Source: UBA2040 sp041674745 (lineage in GTDB: Bacteria; Bacteroidota; Bacteroidia; Flavobacteriales_D; Crocinitomicaceae). From it: DNA of 64,000 nucleotides. Below the pieces are notes generated by a model. The model was given only the letters and a program-made list of their open reading frames with translations, ran no database searches and was not told the DNA's origin. This document shows positions 9,901-18,904 of the stretch, one piece after another. The position numbers and the translations under genes are program-made. The DNA is taken from contig JBAYVD010000013.1 of NCBI GenBank assembly GCA_041674745.1, forward strand, positions 1 to 64,000, written 5' to 3'. How positions within the stretch are numbered: the first letter of the stretch is position 1; the number at the start of each line of letters is the position of its first letter.

Positions 9901-11502
9901 CATGTGCTGCTGATTCTTGAAGTCGATGGAACCGTCATAAACGAGATTCAAGTTGTCATCTTTCACATCAATTTTTGCTGTCAATTTACTATCGTCTAAA
10001 TGGCCGTCCTCAATGGTAATATTTTCATAAGAATAATCCATGAAATCGAAACGATCCACGTTTCCATCAATCAAATCAAACCGAATATCGCTGGAAGAAA
10101 ATGCTTCCCCACTGAAAAAGAAAGTGCCATCCATTTTGCCGAAGGATTCTTCCTGCAAAAAAGAGCCTAAGTCAAAATTGTTGACTTTGACATCGTATTC
10201 GCCAGCAATGGATTTTTCAAAAAAGTAGGAGTTGGCAGCCTTATTTTCAGTGAACAGGATTCCATTGTCCATTTGAATAGATCCCAAATCGGTCATCACA
10301 CTTTCAGCGGCTAGCACGAATTGACTATAAAATCCATCCAAACGGACTTTTTTTCCTTCAAAATGACCCAATCTTTCTACGTATTTATCCAATTGAGGTG
10401 TTCCACCACCGTTGTCATACGGTAATTTTATTTTTCGGATGTCATTTAAATCCAGGTAGGCATAGTCAATTTTTTCTTGAAAAAAGGCGGATTCAATGTT
10501 GTTAAAATCGACCAAGTTCAAGGTTCCTTTTAACACCGTTTTCTTTCCCGTTTGCAAATCCAAATTACTAATGCGCAGGTTGTCGACTTTTTTGGTGACT
10601 TGTCCTGAAAGGTGAACGATTTGGTCCATTCCTTCCAAAGCACTAGCGAAATAGGAAATATCCTTCATCGATACGCGTGAAGGAAGTATGTTTGCATCAA
10701 AGGAAACACTGTCTTCAAAAGTGTATATGTCCTGCAATTGATGCATTTTTAAGTACATTTTTGACATGTAAACTTCTGAAACCGGTGTATGAATGGATAA
10801 CTTATCCAGATAAATACCTTTTTTTACAACCCTTGCTTTGGTGGATAAATGATCCAAAACAAATCCAGATTTTTCAGTGGTACTCAAATCGGTGATGTAG
10901 CAAGCAACATCATTTCCAACCAGATGAATATTTTTTGCTTTCAAATATACATGCTTGAAGTCCAAATGATCCCAGTCCATTCCAAAAGTGGAATAGTATT
11001 TTCGCATGTCATCATAGCGAAAGTGGACATCTGTAAGCTGCAGTTTTTCCAATTCTAGCGCCATCGGCTCGCTGGTAGAAGTGGAAGGGCCAGAAGCGAA
11101 GTAATCGGTTAAAAACCAATAGTTGTAATCGGCGGTTAAAGAATCTCGGATCAAATGCACATTGCCTTTTTCCAATTCAATTCCGGAAAGGGTAATTTTG
11201 TTTTTTACCAAATCCAAGGTTTTCAAGCGAATATGCAAAGTGGAAATATCTGCTAATGTATCACCGGACTGATCTTCCACATAAACACCTTGCAACGCAA
11301 CTCGATCGAAAAAAACCAAGGAAACTTCATCAATGTGCAACTTTGTGCCCAATTCCTTCGATAAAAAAGCCGTCGCCTGTTGAGCCAAAAAAGTTTGAAC
11401 GCGGGTCGTGCGGACAATGAACGAAAAAATGATAATAGAAATCAACAGCACATCCACCAAAATGGAAACGGTTCTTCCTATTAATTTCATTAATTTTGAC
11501 AT
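6901..11502 (-). CDS. tamB: TamB-like translocation/assembly module protein (DUF490)
   Basis: A 1533-residue AsmA/TamB-type protein. It has one N-terminal membrane helix (about 10-30, SILVDVLLISIIIFSFIV), then a very long repetitive beta-rich periplasmic region expected to form the hydrophobic groove that bridges inner and outer membranes. The C-terminal DUF490/TamB domain (about 1090-1500) includes LDGNYVVNSGVYNFAMGPI and WTGDPYNANLNLKSYYKVN. TamB-family proteins take part in lipid transport to, and protein assembly in, the outer membrane. No tamA/BamA-like gene adjoins it. It is divergent from tsaD, with 22 bp between start codons. Confidence 0.9.
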   Translation of the reverse strand: MSKLMKLIGRTVSILVDVLLISIIIFSFIVRTTRVQTFLAQQATAFLSKELGTKLHIDEVSLVFFDRVALQGVYVEDQSGDTLADISTLHIRLKTLDLVKNKITLSGIELEKGNVHLIRDSLTADYNYWFLTDYFASGPSTSTSEPMALELEKLQLTDVHFRYDDMRKYYSTFGMDWDHLDFKHVYLKAKNIHLVGNDVACYITDLSTTEKSGFVLDHLSTKARVVKKGIYLDKLSIHTPVSEVYMSKMYLKMHQLQDIYTFEDSVSFDANILPSRVSMKDISYFASALEGMDQIVHLSGQVTKKVDNLRISNLDLQTGKKTVLKGTLNLVDFNNIESAFFQEKIDYAYLDLNDIRKIKLPYDNGGGTPQLDKYVERLGHFEGKKVRLDGFYSQFVLAAESVMTDLGSIQMDNGILFTENKAANSYFFEKSIAGEYDVKVNNFDLGSFLQEESFGKMDGTFFFSGEAFSSSDIRFDLIDGNVDRFDFMDYSYENITIEDGHLDDSKLTAKIDVKDDNLNLVYDGSIDFKNQQHMEFSIDLTRAVLDNLGFTNVQNTVLESNFSVDLYGTSENDVKGTIVLNGLLYQEGNKTFDIPAMIIDVKRAPEKDILFVQSKLADVHMEGKVDFAQIGRSFQDQLSQILPAIIKPVEKRKNSLAKNNHFSYAIEVKEMKEFLDIFVPGLYVESGTQISGVYDEGTSDFRIAVQSPYARYENYVANDLNVQSKAINDSLSMVCSAGIFELNDSVTVANLLFQARGSQDVFHSDLSWNPETPNYSKINWDTKVLDEASLDFIILPSQITIQEKRWDIRDSSNVEYREDYIAVDHFMFERQNQFISVKGKVSSRDEDKLILKVSHLQLDDFGALLQTPMELKGEVNGFGEISTPFDNIGFNGDASVKGLYINDEEVGDVFVQSQWVKGDESVKLLGDLIYRNTQTFSFDGEYHVNRKKDNLDFNLLFDHTDIQFANAFMDPQVLSDITGTLDGSLEVHGTPDEPKLAGDVVLSNGGARVGILGVKFQTKGKIEVDEYGFYMNNLPVIDEEGNAGSIVGSIYHDNFLNWNFDLNFNLEDDAINRDPIFSWKVIPLKKFLVMNTDYKEGDYYYGKAYVTGYANIYGYADNLEITVDAKTQKGTTINFPMYGTSEISDEESFIQFLDKDTTFKLTDPKIDFTGVELNLNFDVTPDAKLKIIFDEKLGDEISADGSGMIRMRLDNLGDITLDGNYVVNSGVYNFAMGPIKQNFYIQEGGNITWTGDPYNANLNLKSYYKVNANLSEISVDQLSNTGNAKQEIYCYLDITETLFAPAIAFEIQAPKASESGKSLINRINSDPEELNRQFFSLLLFKSFQPLKGSTTSSSGAALDLAANQINSMLSQLSQNYKMAVNMDANSATGDKTFEFGVSKQFLDNRLILTGSFGVENSTTGSTDNQAQSFLIGDVNLEYLLNESGTFRVNIFNESNQNRVIQDNNQGMFKQGVGLHYQEDFNSFQDFKIAQYFLDIFRKKGNKRYPIKRKKSQTPVPKDSSSGRHDIIKTEENV

Positions 11503-11524
11503 TCGAAAACAAATTTAATCAAAG

Positions 11525-12547
11525 TTGGCGCATAACGACATCTATATATTGGGAATAGAATCCTCTTGCGACGATACGTCTGCAGCTATACTCAAAAATA
11601 GTTCCATTCTTTCAAACGTAATAGCAGGACAAAAGATTCATGAAGAATACGGCGGCGTCGTGCCTGAATTAGCCAGTCGTGCCCACCAGAAAAATTTGAT
11701 TCCCGTTGTGGATGCTGCGATGAAGCGGGCAGGTGTTACGTTGGATGATTTAGCCGGAATTGCTTTTACGCGTGGTCCAGGTTTAATGGGTTCGTTGGTC
11801 GTAGGAACGTCTTTCGCGAAAGCTGTTTCGTTGGCTAGAAACATTCCAATGCTGGATGTCAACCACATGCACGGCCACGTTTTGGCACATTTCATTGACG
11901 ATGAAAACAAACCAAAACCTTCGTTTCCTTTTCTCTGCTTAACGGTTTCAGGTGGTCATACCCAAATTGTTTTGGTCAAAGATTATTTAGAAATGGAAGT
12001 CATCGGTCAAACGATCGACGATGCAGCGGGTGAAGCATTTGATAAATCAGCGAAATTGCTTGGTTTTGCTTATCCAGGCGGACCGTTGATAGATAAACAT
12101 GCGAAGGAAGGAAATCCAGCAGCGTTTTCATTTGCTGAACCAAGGATAGAAGGATTGGATTTTAGTTTTAGTGGTTTGAAAACATCGATTTTGTACTTTT
12201 TGCAAAAGCAAACCAAGCTCAACCCCAATTTTGTTCAAGAAAACTTGAAAGATTTGTGTGCCTCAATTCAACGTACAATCGTTGATATTTTATTGCGCAA
12301 ATTGGAAATAGCAGCCAAGGAGCAGAATATTTCTGAAATTGCAATTGCGGGTGGAGTTTCCGCCAATTCCGGTTTGCGAACAGGAATTCAAGCTTTGGGG
12401 GAAATGAAAAATTGGAACGTTTACATTCCAAAATTTGAATACTGTACCGATAATGCCGCTATGATTGCCATTACCGGCAAATTCATGTTGGAAAAAGGAC
12501 TTTTTGCCAGTCAGGAAATCAGTGCCCAAGCGAGATGGAAAATGTAA
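11525..12547 (+). CDS. tsaD: tRNA N6-adenosine threonylcarbamoyltransferase
   Basis: Transfers the threonylcarbamoyl group to A37 of ANN-decoding tRNAs (t6A synthesis). The 340 residues are the normal length for TsaD/Gcp/Kae1. It has YILGIESSCDDTSAAI, the metal-binding NHMHGH (about residues 118-123), SGGHTQIV, DDAAGEAFDK, and the C-terminal DNAAMIA. The start is a TTG (MAHNDIYILG). No in-frame ATG lies upstream, and this start gives the conserved N-terminus, so I accept it. It is head to head with tamB over 22 bp, so its promoter must lie inside the tamB 5' end. Confidence 0.95.
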   Translation: MAHNDIYILGIESSCDDTSAAILKNSSILSNVIAGQKIHEEYGGVVPELASRAHQKNLIPVVDAAMKRAGVTLDDLAGIAFTRGPGLMGSLVVGTSFAKAVSLARNIPMLDVNHMHGHVLAHFIDDENKPKPSFPFLCLTVSGGHTQIVLVKDYLEMEVIGQTIDDAAGEAFDKSAKLLGFAYPGGPLIDKHAKEGNPAAFSFAEPRIEGLDFSFSGLKTSILYFLQKQTKLNPNFVQENLKDLCASIQRTIVDILLRKLEIAAKEQNISEIAIAGGVSANSGLRTGIQALGEMKNWNVYIPKFEYCTDNAAMIAITGKFMLEKGLFASQEISAQARWKM

Positions 12548-12563
12548 TTGCCTAAAAAAATGT

Positions 12564-12583
12564 AAAATTGGCCAGCCGATTTT
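12564..12583 (+). terminator. Possible weak hairpin after tsaD
   Basis: AAAATTGGC pairs with GCCGATTTT (one G-T pair) around a two-base loop, just after the tsaD stop. There is no long T run, so termination is uncertain. Confidence 0.35.
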
Positions 12584-12652
12584 GCGCTAGGATTCCAAGA
12601 TGAAATTGATAATTAACCGTGCAGTCAAACTTCAAATGCTACTTTTGTAACT

Positions 12653-13081
12653 ATGAAATTCATTTTAATACTTTTTGCTTTCCTAGCTTTTTCCAGTTTT
12701 GCCCAAGATAAAATTAGTTGGACAGGGGAATTTGATGCAAAAAATAACAAAGCAATACTCACGGCAAATTTGGCCGAAGGTTGGCATTTGTATAGCCAAA
12801 ATTTGGAAGAAAGTGCTGGTCCAGTAGCGACAAGATTTGAGTTGGCCCCAAACGACTTGATTCAAATTGGTTCCACCATGAGGGAACCGCTTCCCATTCG
12901 AGCGTACGACGCAAATTTTGAAGCAAATGTTCAATATTTTGAAAAAAAAGTCAACTTTGAACAACAACTTACCGCAACAGCCTCAACGCAAGCAATCTAT
13001 ACAGTAACATACATGGTCTGTAACCTTGAGATGTGTTTGCCACCTGTGGATGAAGAAGTTAAAATAATGATTACCAAATAG
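12653..13081 (+). CDS. Stand-alone DsbD N-terminal (nDsbD-like) periplasmic domain
   Basis: A 142-residue secreted protein with a signal peptide (MKFILILFAFLAFSSFAQ) and an immunoglobulin-like nDsbD fold. It carries the paired cysteines of that domain, C123 and C128 in CNLEMCLPP (CX4C). In E. coli nDsbD the equivalent CX5C pair passes electrons from DsbD to periplasmic acceptors. It lies 4 bp upstream of the full-length DsbD gene, which has its own nDsbD-like domain, so this is a detached second copy. It probably acts as an alternative electron outlet or accessory; this is inferred from context only. Confidence 0.82.
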   Translation: MKFILILFAFLAFSSFAQDKISWTGEFDAKNNKAILTANLAEGWHLYSQNLEESAGPVATRFELAPNDLIQIGSTMREPLPIRAYDANFEANVQYFEKKVNFEQQLTATASTQAIYTVTYMVCNLEMCLPPVDEEVKIMITK

Positions 13082-13085
13082 AAAG

Positions 13086-15149
13086 ATGAAAATGCAAACA
13101 ACCAAATTCTTTAGAAACCTGCTCGTTGTACTCTTTGTGCTCTTGGGCAAATTTTCTTTTTCTCAAATTGAGCTTCCGGAAGATAAAGTGAAAGCAACGT
13201 TTTCCATCGAACAAAATGGTTGCGAAGCATTCGTAGTGGCGAAAATTACTTGTGTGCCTCATTGGCATATCAATGCAGTTAAATTGCCGGCTGGTAGTTT
13301 CGGATTTCCATCGAGTTTGACAGTGAATAAAAGTGCCGATTTCAAATTGATGGGTGGAACGATTGAACCAAAACCTAAATTCTTGCATGACGACATGGCG
13401 GATGAAGATTTGTACTTTCACGAAGGTACTTTTACCATCAAACAGAAAATTACAATTTTAAACGAAAAAGATTTTACCCTTGAAGGGAGCTTTGGTTTTC
13501 AAACCTGCAACGAGGTAAAATGCTTGCCAGACGCTTCGTATCCTTTCAAATTGAAAGTGAAAGGATGTGTGAAGGATGAAACGGTCATAGATACGCCGGT
13601 TGACGAAAATTCTAGCGCTATTACTGAGAAGGCAGTAACAGAAAAAGTAACACCTGACGTAAACGAACCAACGAAGGAAGTGGTGATTGTCAAAGAAGAA
13701 AAAGACAATTCTTCCTTGTGGAAAATCTTTATTTTGTCATTTTTAAGTGGTTTGGCAGCCTTGTTAACACCTTGTGTTTTCCCAATGATTCCGATGACGG
13801 TGAGTTTCTTTACCAAACAAAGTAAAACGAAAGCTCAGGGAATTCGAAATGCGGTGATTTATGGTTTGTCTATAATTGCGATCTATATATTATTAGGAAC
13901 TGTGGTTACTGCGGTATTCGGTTCTGAGGTGCTGAATGAAATGTCGACAAACCCAACTTTCAATGTTGTTTTCTTCCTGATTCTAATCATTTTCGCCGTT
14001 TCCTTTTTGGGAGCTTTTGAAATTAGAATGCCGAGTAAATGGGTGAACAAAGCAGACAGTAAAGCAGACAAAGGTGGTTTAATCGGAATTTTCTTCATGG
14101 CTCTGGCTTTGGCGTTGGTTTCTTTTTCCTGCACGGGTCCAATTGTTGGAACTTTATTAGTTCAAGCCGCTAGTGAAGGTGGAATGGCTCCGTTCATCGG
14201 AATGTTTGGTTTTTCTTTTGCTTTGGCTTTGCCATTTGGTTTGTTTGCTGCTTTCCCAGGATGGATGAATACCTTGCCTAAATCAGGTGGCTGGTTGAAT
14301 ACCGTTAAAGTAGTCTTAGGATTTTTAGAGTTGGCTTTGGCGTTCAAATTCTTGTCCAATGCGGATCTTTCGTTGCAAACTCACTTCTTAGAAAGAGAAG
14401 TCTTCTTGGCGATTTGGATTGCAATATTTGCCGTGTTAGCGATTTATCTATTTGGTTGGATTCGAATGCCACACGATAGTCCATTGGAACATTTATCAGT
14501 AGGAAGAACGGCCTTTGGTACGTTGATTTTAATGTTCGTGATTTACATGATTCCAGGCATGTTTGGAGCACCGTTGAAATTAATCAGTGCCTTCCCACCA
14601 CCAATGAGTTACAGTGAATCCCCAGCTGGTTTTGGTGGTTCAACTGGTTCAACGACCGCTGAAGTTCATGTGGAAGGAATGCATTTAGGTCCTCAAAACA
14701 TTCAAGTTTTCCATGATTTCGATCAAGCGAAAGCCTATGCGGAAAAAGTTGGTAAACCCTTGTTCGTTGATTTCACAGGGCACAATTGCGTAAACTGTCG
14801 AAAAATGGAGCAAAGTGTGTGGGGAGAACCTGGCATTATTGATATCTTGAAAAATGATGTGATCATCGCTTCACTTCACGTAGACGAAAGAATCGATTTA
14901 CCAAAAGACGAAATTGTTACAGTGGAAATTGCCCCAGGAAGAATGAAAACTTTGAAAACGACTGGAGACAAATGGATGTACAAACAAATCAGTCAATACA
15001 AAGTTACGGCTCAACCTTACTATGTAATGATTGGACCAAACGGTGAAGATTTAACCAATGGGTCAGCTGATTATGAACACCATAGTAATCCATCTGATTT
15101 TAAAAAATGGTTGGATGAAGGTTTGAATTTGTACGAAAAAGCAAAATAA
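13086..15149 (+). CDS. dsbD: Thiol:disulfide interchange protein DsbD
   Basis: Moves reducing power from cytoplasmic thioredoxin across the inner membrane to periplasmic thiol proteins. All three redox pairs are visible in 687 residues. The N-terminal domain has C141/C146 (CNEVKC) after a signal peptide. The membrane domain (about 212-500, eight helices) has C230 in TPCVFP and C349 in SFSCTGP. The C-terminal thioredoxin domain has CVNC at 568-571. A charged linker (about 165-208) joins the first two domains. It begins 4 bases after the stop of the stand-alone nDsbD gene, so the two are cotranscribed. Such systems supply cytochrome c maturation and disulfide isomerisation. Confidence 0.95.
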   Translation: MKMQTTKFFRNLLVVLFVLLGKFSFSQIELPEDKVKATFSIEQNGCEAFVVAKITCVPHWHINAVKLPAGSFGFPSSLTVNKSADFKLMGGTIEPKPKFLHDDMADEDLYFHEGTFTIKQKITILNEKDFTLEGSFGFQTCNEVKCLPDASYPFKLKVKGCVKDETVIDTPVDENSSAITEKAVTEKVTPDVNEPTKEVVIVKEEKDNSSLWKIFILSFLSGLAALLTPCVFPMIPMTVSFFTKQSKTKAQGIRNAVIYGLSIIAIYILLGTVVTAVFGSEVLNEMSTNPTFNVVFFLILIIFAVSFLGAFEIRMPSKWVNKADSKADKGGLIGIFFMALALALVSFSCTGPIVGTLLVQAASEGGMAPFIGMFGFSFALALPFGLFAAFPGWMNTLPKSGGWLNTVKVVLGFLELALAFKFLSNADLSLQTHFLEREVFLAIWIAIFAVLAIYLFGWIRMPHDSPLEHLSVGRTAFGTLILMFVIYMIPGMFGAPLKLISAFPPPMSYSESPAGFGGSTGSTTAEVHVEGMHLGPQNIQVFHDFDQAKAYAEKVGKPLFVDFTGHNCVNCRKMEQSVWGEPGIIDILKNDVIIASLHVDERIDLPKDEIVTVEIAPGRMKTLKTTGDKWMYKQISQYKVTAQPYYVMIGPNGEDLTNGSADYEHHSNPSDFKKWLDEGLNLYEKAK

Positions 15150-15209
15150 CCATTTCAATTTCAGTCTAGGGTAGAGAACAAATCAAAAGTTCCTACTATT
15201 TTTGGATGC

Positions 15210-17306
15210 ATGAACATTTTTCTTGAAACGCCTATCGAGTTTTTGAAAGGAGTTGGTCCGCAACGGGCTGAGCTTTTGAAAAAGGAATTAGGCATTTCGG
15301 ATTATGAAATGTTGCTGCATCATTTTCCCTTTCGATATGTAGATCGATCGGCTTATCAAAAAATAGCCGACGCAGCCTATTCAGATTTCCCTCTTCAGTT
15401 AAAAGGCAAATTGGTTTCGCTTAAAACAACGGGTGTTGGAAGAGGAAAACGACTGTCAGGTATTTTTGAAGATGAATCGGGTCGAATAGAACTGGTTTGG
15501 TTTCAAGGAGTAGATTGGGTGGTGAAAAATATTTCCGCTGGCAGAATTTACCAAGTGTATGGCAAGGCGAAAAAGTTCGGAAATGGCTTCAACATCGCCC
15601 ATCCTGAAATGACACCTTGGGAAAAAGTTGATCACGCCAAAGGCATGCAAGGTGTTTATTCTAGTACGGAAAAACTAAGCGACAAAGGATTGCATACGAA
15701 AGGTTTGTCAAGATTGGAAGTCACACTCGTTGAACAATTGCGCGGAAAAATTGACGAAACCTTGCCTCAAAACATCCGTGAACAATACAAGTTGATGGAT
15801 TTGGAAGAAGCATTCATTCAGATTCATCGACCCGATAATGAAGAAAAAGCCAGAAGAGCTATTTTCCGTTTGAAATTTGAAGAGTTGTTTTTTCTTCAGA
15901 TGGAATTGTTGCACCGAAAGCAAATCAGTTTTGAAAAAGGAAGAGGGTTTGTATTTCCTAAATTGGACACTGTTTTCAATGCCTTTTATGAAACCAAACT
16001 ACCTTTTGAACTAACCGGAGCGCAAAAAAAAGTACTCAAGGAAATTCGAAAAGATGTCGTGTCGGGCAAACACATGAATCGATTGTTACAAGGCGATGTA
16101 GGAAGTGGAAAAACATTGGTTGCCTTGATTGCGATGCTTATGGCGATCGACAACCAATACCAAGCGGCCATTATTGCTCCAACGGAAATTTTAGCATCGC
16201 AGCACTTCGAAGGGATTTCTGAATTACTCGCAGGGTTGGGCGTCAATGTCGCCTTACTGACTGGATCTACCAAAAAGAAAGACCGAGAAATCTTGCATGA
16301 AAAATTGCGCTCGGGCGAAATGCATTTGCTAATCGGCACACATGCTTTGCTTGAAAATGTCGTTCAGTTTCACAATTTAGGTATGGTTGTCATTGACGAA
16401 CAACATCGCTTTGGTGTAGCGCAACGGGCAAAAATGTGGCAGAAAAATGTAATGCCGCCACATGTTCTCATCATGACAGCAACGCCCATTCCAAGAACCT
16501 TAGCCATGACATTTTATGGCGATTTGGATGTTTCCGTGATCGATGAATTACCACCGGGTCGAAAACCGATTACTACCAGCCATCGAAATGAATCGAATCG
16601 TGCAAGGGTGTTTGGCTTTATGAAAGAAGAAATTGCGTTGGGTCGACAAATTTACATCGTGTATCCGCTAATTGAAGAATCGGAAACGTTGGATTTGAAC
16701 AATTTAATGGACGGTTTTGAAGCCGTTTCACGTTCGTTTCCTTTGCCTGAATACAAAGTCAGCATGGTGCACGGTCGCATGAAACCCAAAGACAAAGATT
16801 TTGAAATGCAACGTTTTGTTCGAGGCGAAACCCAAATTATGGTCGCAACAACGGTGATTGAAGTTGGGGTAAATGTGCCCAATGCCAGCGTGATGATCAT
16901 CGAGAATTCGGAGCGATTTGGCTTGTCGCAATTGCATCAATTGCGGGGCAGAGTAGGGCGTGGAGCCGACAAATCTTATTGCATTCTAATGTCATCGCAC
17001 AAACTTTCCAAGGAAGCAAAAAAACGGATTGAAACGATGGTGCGAACACAAGACGGTTTCGAGATTGCCGAAGTGGACTTGGAAATCCGCGGTCCCGGTG
17101 ATATTATGGGAACGCAGCAAAGTGGCGATTTGAACCTGAAAATAGCGGATTTAGCGAAAGATGGACCGTTGGTTTCCATTGCAAGGGATGTTGCCAGAGC
17201 CACGTTGAGTACTGATTTGGACTTGTTGTTGCCAGAGCACCAAGCCATGCGCGCCAAATTGTTTCGTCAACTCCAGTCTCGACCGGATTGGGGAAAAATT
17301 GCTTAA
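15210..17306 (+). CDS. recG: ATP-dependent DNA helicase RecG
   Basis: Branch-migration helicase that regresses stalled forks and processes Holliday junctions. At 698 residues it is the normal size. The N-terminal wedge/OB region (about 1-190) begins with FLKGVGPQRAELLKKEL. The helicase core has Walker A GDVGSGKT (about 297-304), the DEQH box, TATPIPRTLAM, and motif VI QLRGRVGRG. The ATG at 15210 follows a TATTTTTG box, a possible -7 element, by a few bases only, so leader and promoter are uncertain. The gap after dsbD is 60 bp without a terminator, so read-through is possible. Confidence 0.97.
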   Translation: MNIFLETPIEFLKGVGPQRAELLKKELGISDYEMLLHHFPFRYVDRSAYQKIADAAYSDFPLQLKGKLVSLKTTGVGRGKRLSGIFEDESGRIELVWFQGVDWVVKNISAGRIYQVYGKAKKFGNGFNIAHPEMTPWEKVDHAKGMQGVYSSTEKLSDKGLHTKGLSRLEVTLVEQLRGKIDETLPQNIREQYKLMDLEEAFIQIHRPDNEEKARRAIFRLKFEELFFLQMELLHRKQISFEKGRGFVFPKLDTVFNAFYETKLPFELTGAQKKVLKEIRKDVVSGKHMNRLLQGDVGSGKTLVALIAMLMAIDNQYQAAIIAPTEILASQHFEGISELLAGLGVNVALLTGSTKKKDREILHEKLRSGEMHLLIGTHALLENVVQFHNLGMVVIDEQHRFGVAQRAKMWQKNVMPPHVLIMTATPIPRTLAMTFYGDLDVSVIDELPPGRKPITTSHRNESNRARVFGFMKEEIALGRQIYIVYPLIEESETLDLNNLMDGFEAVSRSFPLPEYKVSMVHGRMKPKDKDFEMQRFVRGETQIMVATTVIEVGVNVPNASVMIIENSERFGLSQLHQLRGRVGRGADKSYCILMSSHKLSKEAKKRIETMVRTQDGFEIAEVDLEIRGPGDIMGTQQSGDLNLKIADLAKDGPLVSIARDVARATLSTDLDLLLPEHQAMRAKLFRQLQSRPDWGKIA

Positions 17307-17375
17307 ACAAAAATTAATTTTTCCGAAGCTCATTATCTTTCTGTAATTTTGAGTTCAAATTACTTCACTTTTTAA

Positions 17376-18839
17376 ATGAAAAGAGTACTTTTTCTGATCT
17401 CCTTCCTCGCTGCTACTGTTCTCCATGCGCAGGAACAATTTGGCGCAGCTTTTTCAAATTACACGCCCACACAGTCGGTTTTCATGAACCCGTCTAGCAT
17501 GTTGGATTCCAAAACATGGTTGGACATTCACATCGTTGGCGCAGGAGCTTTTGGCATCAACAATATGGTGTATGTGAAAAGATCGAGTGTAATTGAGTCG
17601 ATAGTGAATGGTTCGGAAAACTATTTTAAAGAAAACATTGCTTACAACCGAAATCGACGCACGAATGCCGTTTACAACCGAGATTTCGTTTCTGTTGTTT
17701 CTGGCGTTTGGTCGCAAGGAAATCATGCCGCAGGTGTTTTGTTCAACGTTCGATCGTTTACTTCGGTGCGTGGCATTCCGGACGAAGCTTTTGACATCAT
17801 TGATGGATCGATTGCTGGCCGTAAATTTGAACAGAACAAAGACTATTCGTACCGAGATTTAAATGTTTCCTCGCTTACTTTTGGTGAAGTACAATTGAGT
17901 TATGCCTATACGTTTATCAAGCAAAAAAGAGATATGTTGATGGGGGGGATTTCCTTGAAAAAATTCATTCCTCTTTTGGGTGCTGCTACACGCATTTATG
18001 ATGTTCGATTCAACCAAAGTTCCGACACATCGTTCGCCTACATTTATGCAGATATGGATGCCATGTATACGAACCGAATTGCTCCAACTTTCAAAGGAGG
18101 AATGGGATTGGATATAGGATTTACGTATCAAAAAATGCAGACGTATTGTCAAAGTTATTATCCCAACAGCAGAAAAAATGGGTGTAAGCAAGTGCCTTAT
18201 TTGTACAAAATTGGAGTCTCCATTTTGGATATTGGGTCGGTGAAATACAATCCCAACACCGTGCAAGCAAAAGGTATTCGAATCAATTATCAGGATACTT
18301 ATTATGCGAATTTTAATTCCATTAATCAAGACAGCGCTTTTCAAATGATTCAAAGTTTGGATACCATAATCAACGATGCCGATATCAAGAATTCGAACAA
18401 GATTCATCTTCCAACTGCTTTGTCGATTCAATTTGATTACAATCTATGGCAATCAAAAGTCTATTTCAATGCCAGTTTGATGCAAGGTTTTCCAATCAGC
18501 AACAATAGATTTGGCTCTCGAAGACCGAATTCGCTCATGGCAGGCGTTCGATATGAATCCCGCATCTTTGACGTTTCCATTCCATTTAGCTTATACGAAT
18601 ATCACATGCCTCAATTGGGATTTGAGTTTCGCATTTATTGTTTGACTATTGGAACGGATAAGTTGTTGAGTTTGGTCGGTACTTCTCAAGTTTATGGAGC
18701 TGATATTTATGCAGCTTTGAAAATTCCAATTTTCTACAATCCTCAATGCAGAACGAAAATGAAAAACAAAAATCGTTCCGAGGCCGCCAAGCAGAAAAAG
18801 TTCAAAAAGAAAATGAACGATTGCCCTGCTTACCAATAA
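17376..18839 (+). CDS. DUF5723 family outer-membrane-associated protein
   Basis: A 487-residue exported protein of a Bacteroidota-restricted family of unknown function. It has a signal peptide (MKRVLFLISFLAATVLHAQ) followed by GAAFSNYTPTQSVFMNPSSM, resembling the N-terminal PorV/PorP-type barrel motif with an 'NP' turn. The body shows repeated amphipathic strands consistent with a large barrel. The C-terminus is strongly basic (KMKNKNRSEAAKQKKFKKKM) and has no terminal aromatic, which is unusual for a barrel and may form a periplasmic tail. It stands alone after recG. The family assignment is from recall of the N-terminal pattern. Confidence 0.75.
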   Translation: MKRVLFLISFLAATVLHAQEQFGAAFSNYTPTQSVFMNPSSMLDSKTWLDIHIVGAGAFGINNMVYVKRSSVIESIVNGSENYFKENIAYNRNRRTNAVYNRDFVSVVSGVWSQGNHAAGVLFNVRSFTSVRGIPDEAFDIIDGSIAGRKFEQNKDYSYRDLNVSSLTFGEVQLSYAYTFIKQKRDMLMGGISLKKFIPLLGAATRIYDVRFNQSSDTSFAYIYADMDAMYTNRIAPTFKGGMGLDIGFTYQKMQTYCQSYYPNSRKNGCKQVPYLYKIGVSILDIGSVKYNPNTVQAKGIRINYQDTYYANFNSINQDSAFQMIQSLDTIINDADIKNSNKIHLPTALSIQFDYNLWQSKVYFNASLMQGFPISNNRFGSRRPNSLMAGVRYESRIFDVSIPFSLYEYHMPQLGFEFRIYCLTIGTDKLLSLVGTSQVYGADIYAALKIPIFYNPQCRTKMKNKNRSEAAKQKKFKKKMNDCPAYQ

Positions 18840-18848
18840 ATTTGGGAC

Positions 18849-18883
18849 AAAAAAAAGGGTTCATCTCTATGTGAAATGAACCC
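18849..18883 (-). terminator. Terminator of the acyl-CoA ligase gene
   Basis: GGGTTCAT (18857-18864) pairs with ATGAACCC (18876-18883). The minus-strand transcript ends in a run of eight T after the stem. It sits 22 bases beyond the ligase stop. Confidence 0.85.
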
Positions 18884-18904
18884 AATCTAAAGTGATTTAA
18901 TTTA

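Noticed and set aside
17859..18431. 190-residue open frame on the minus strand inside the DUF5723 gene
   Set aside because: It lies fully within a signal-peptide-bearing gene on the other strand and shows no domain, hydrophobic pattern or start context of its own.
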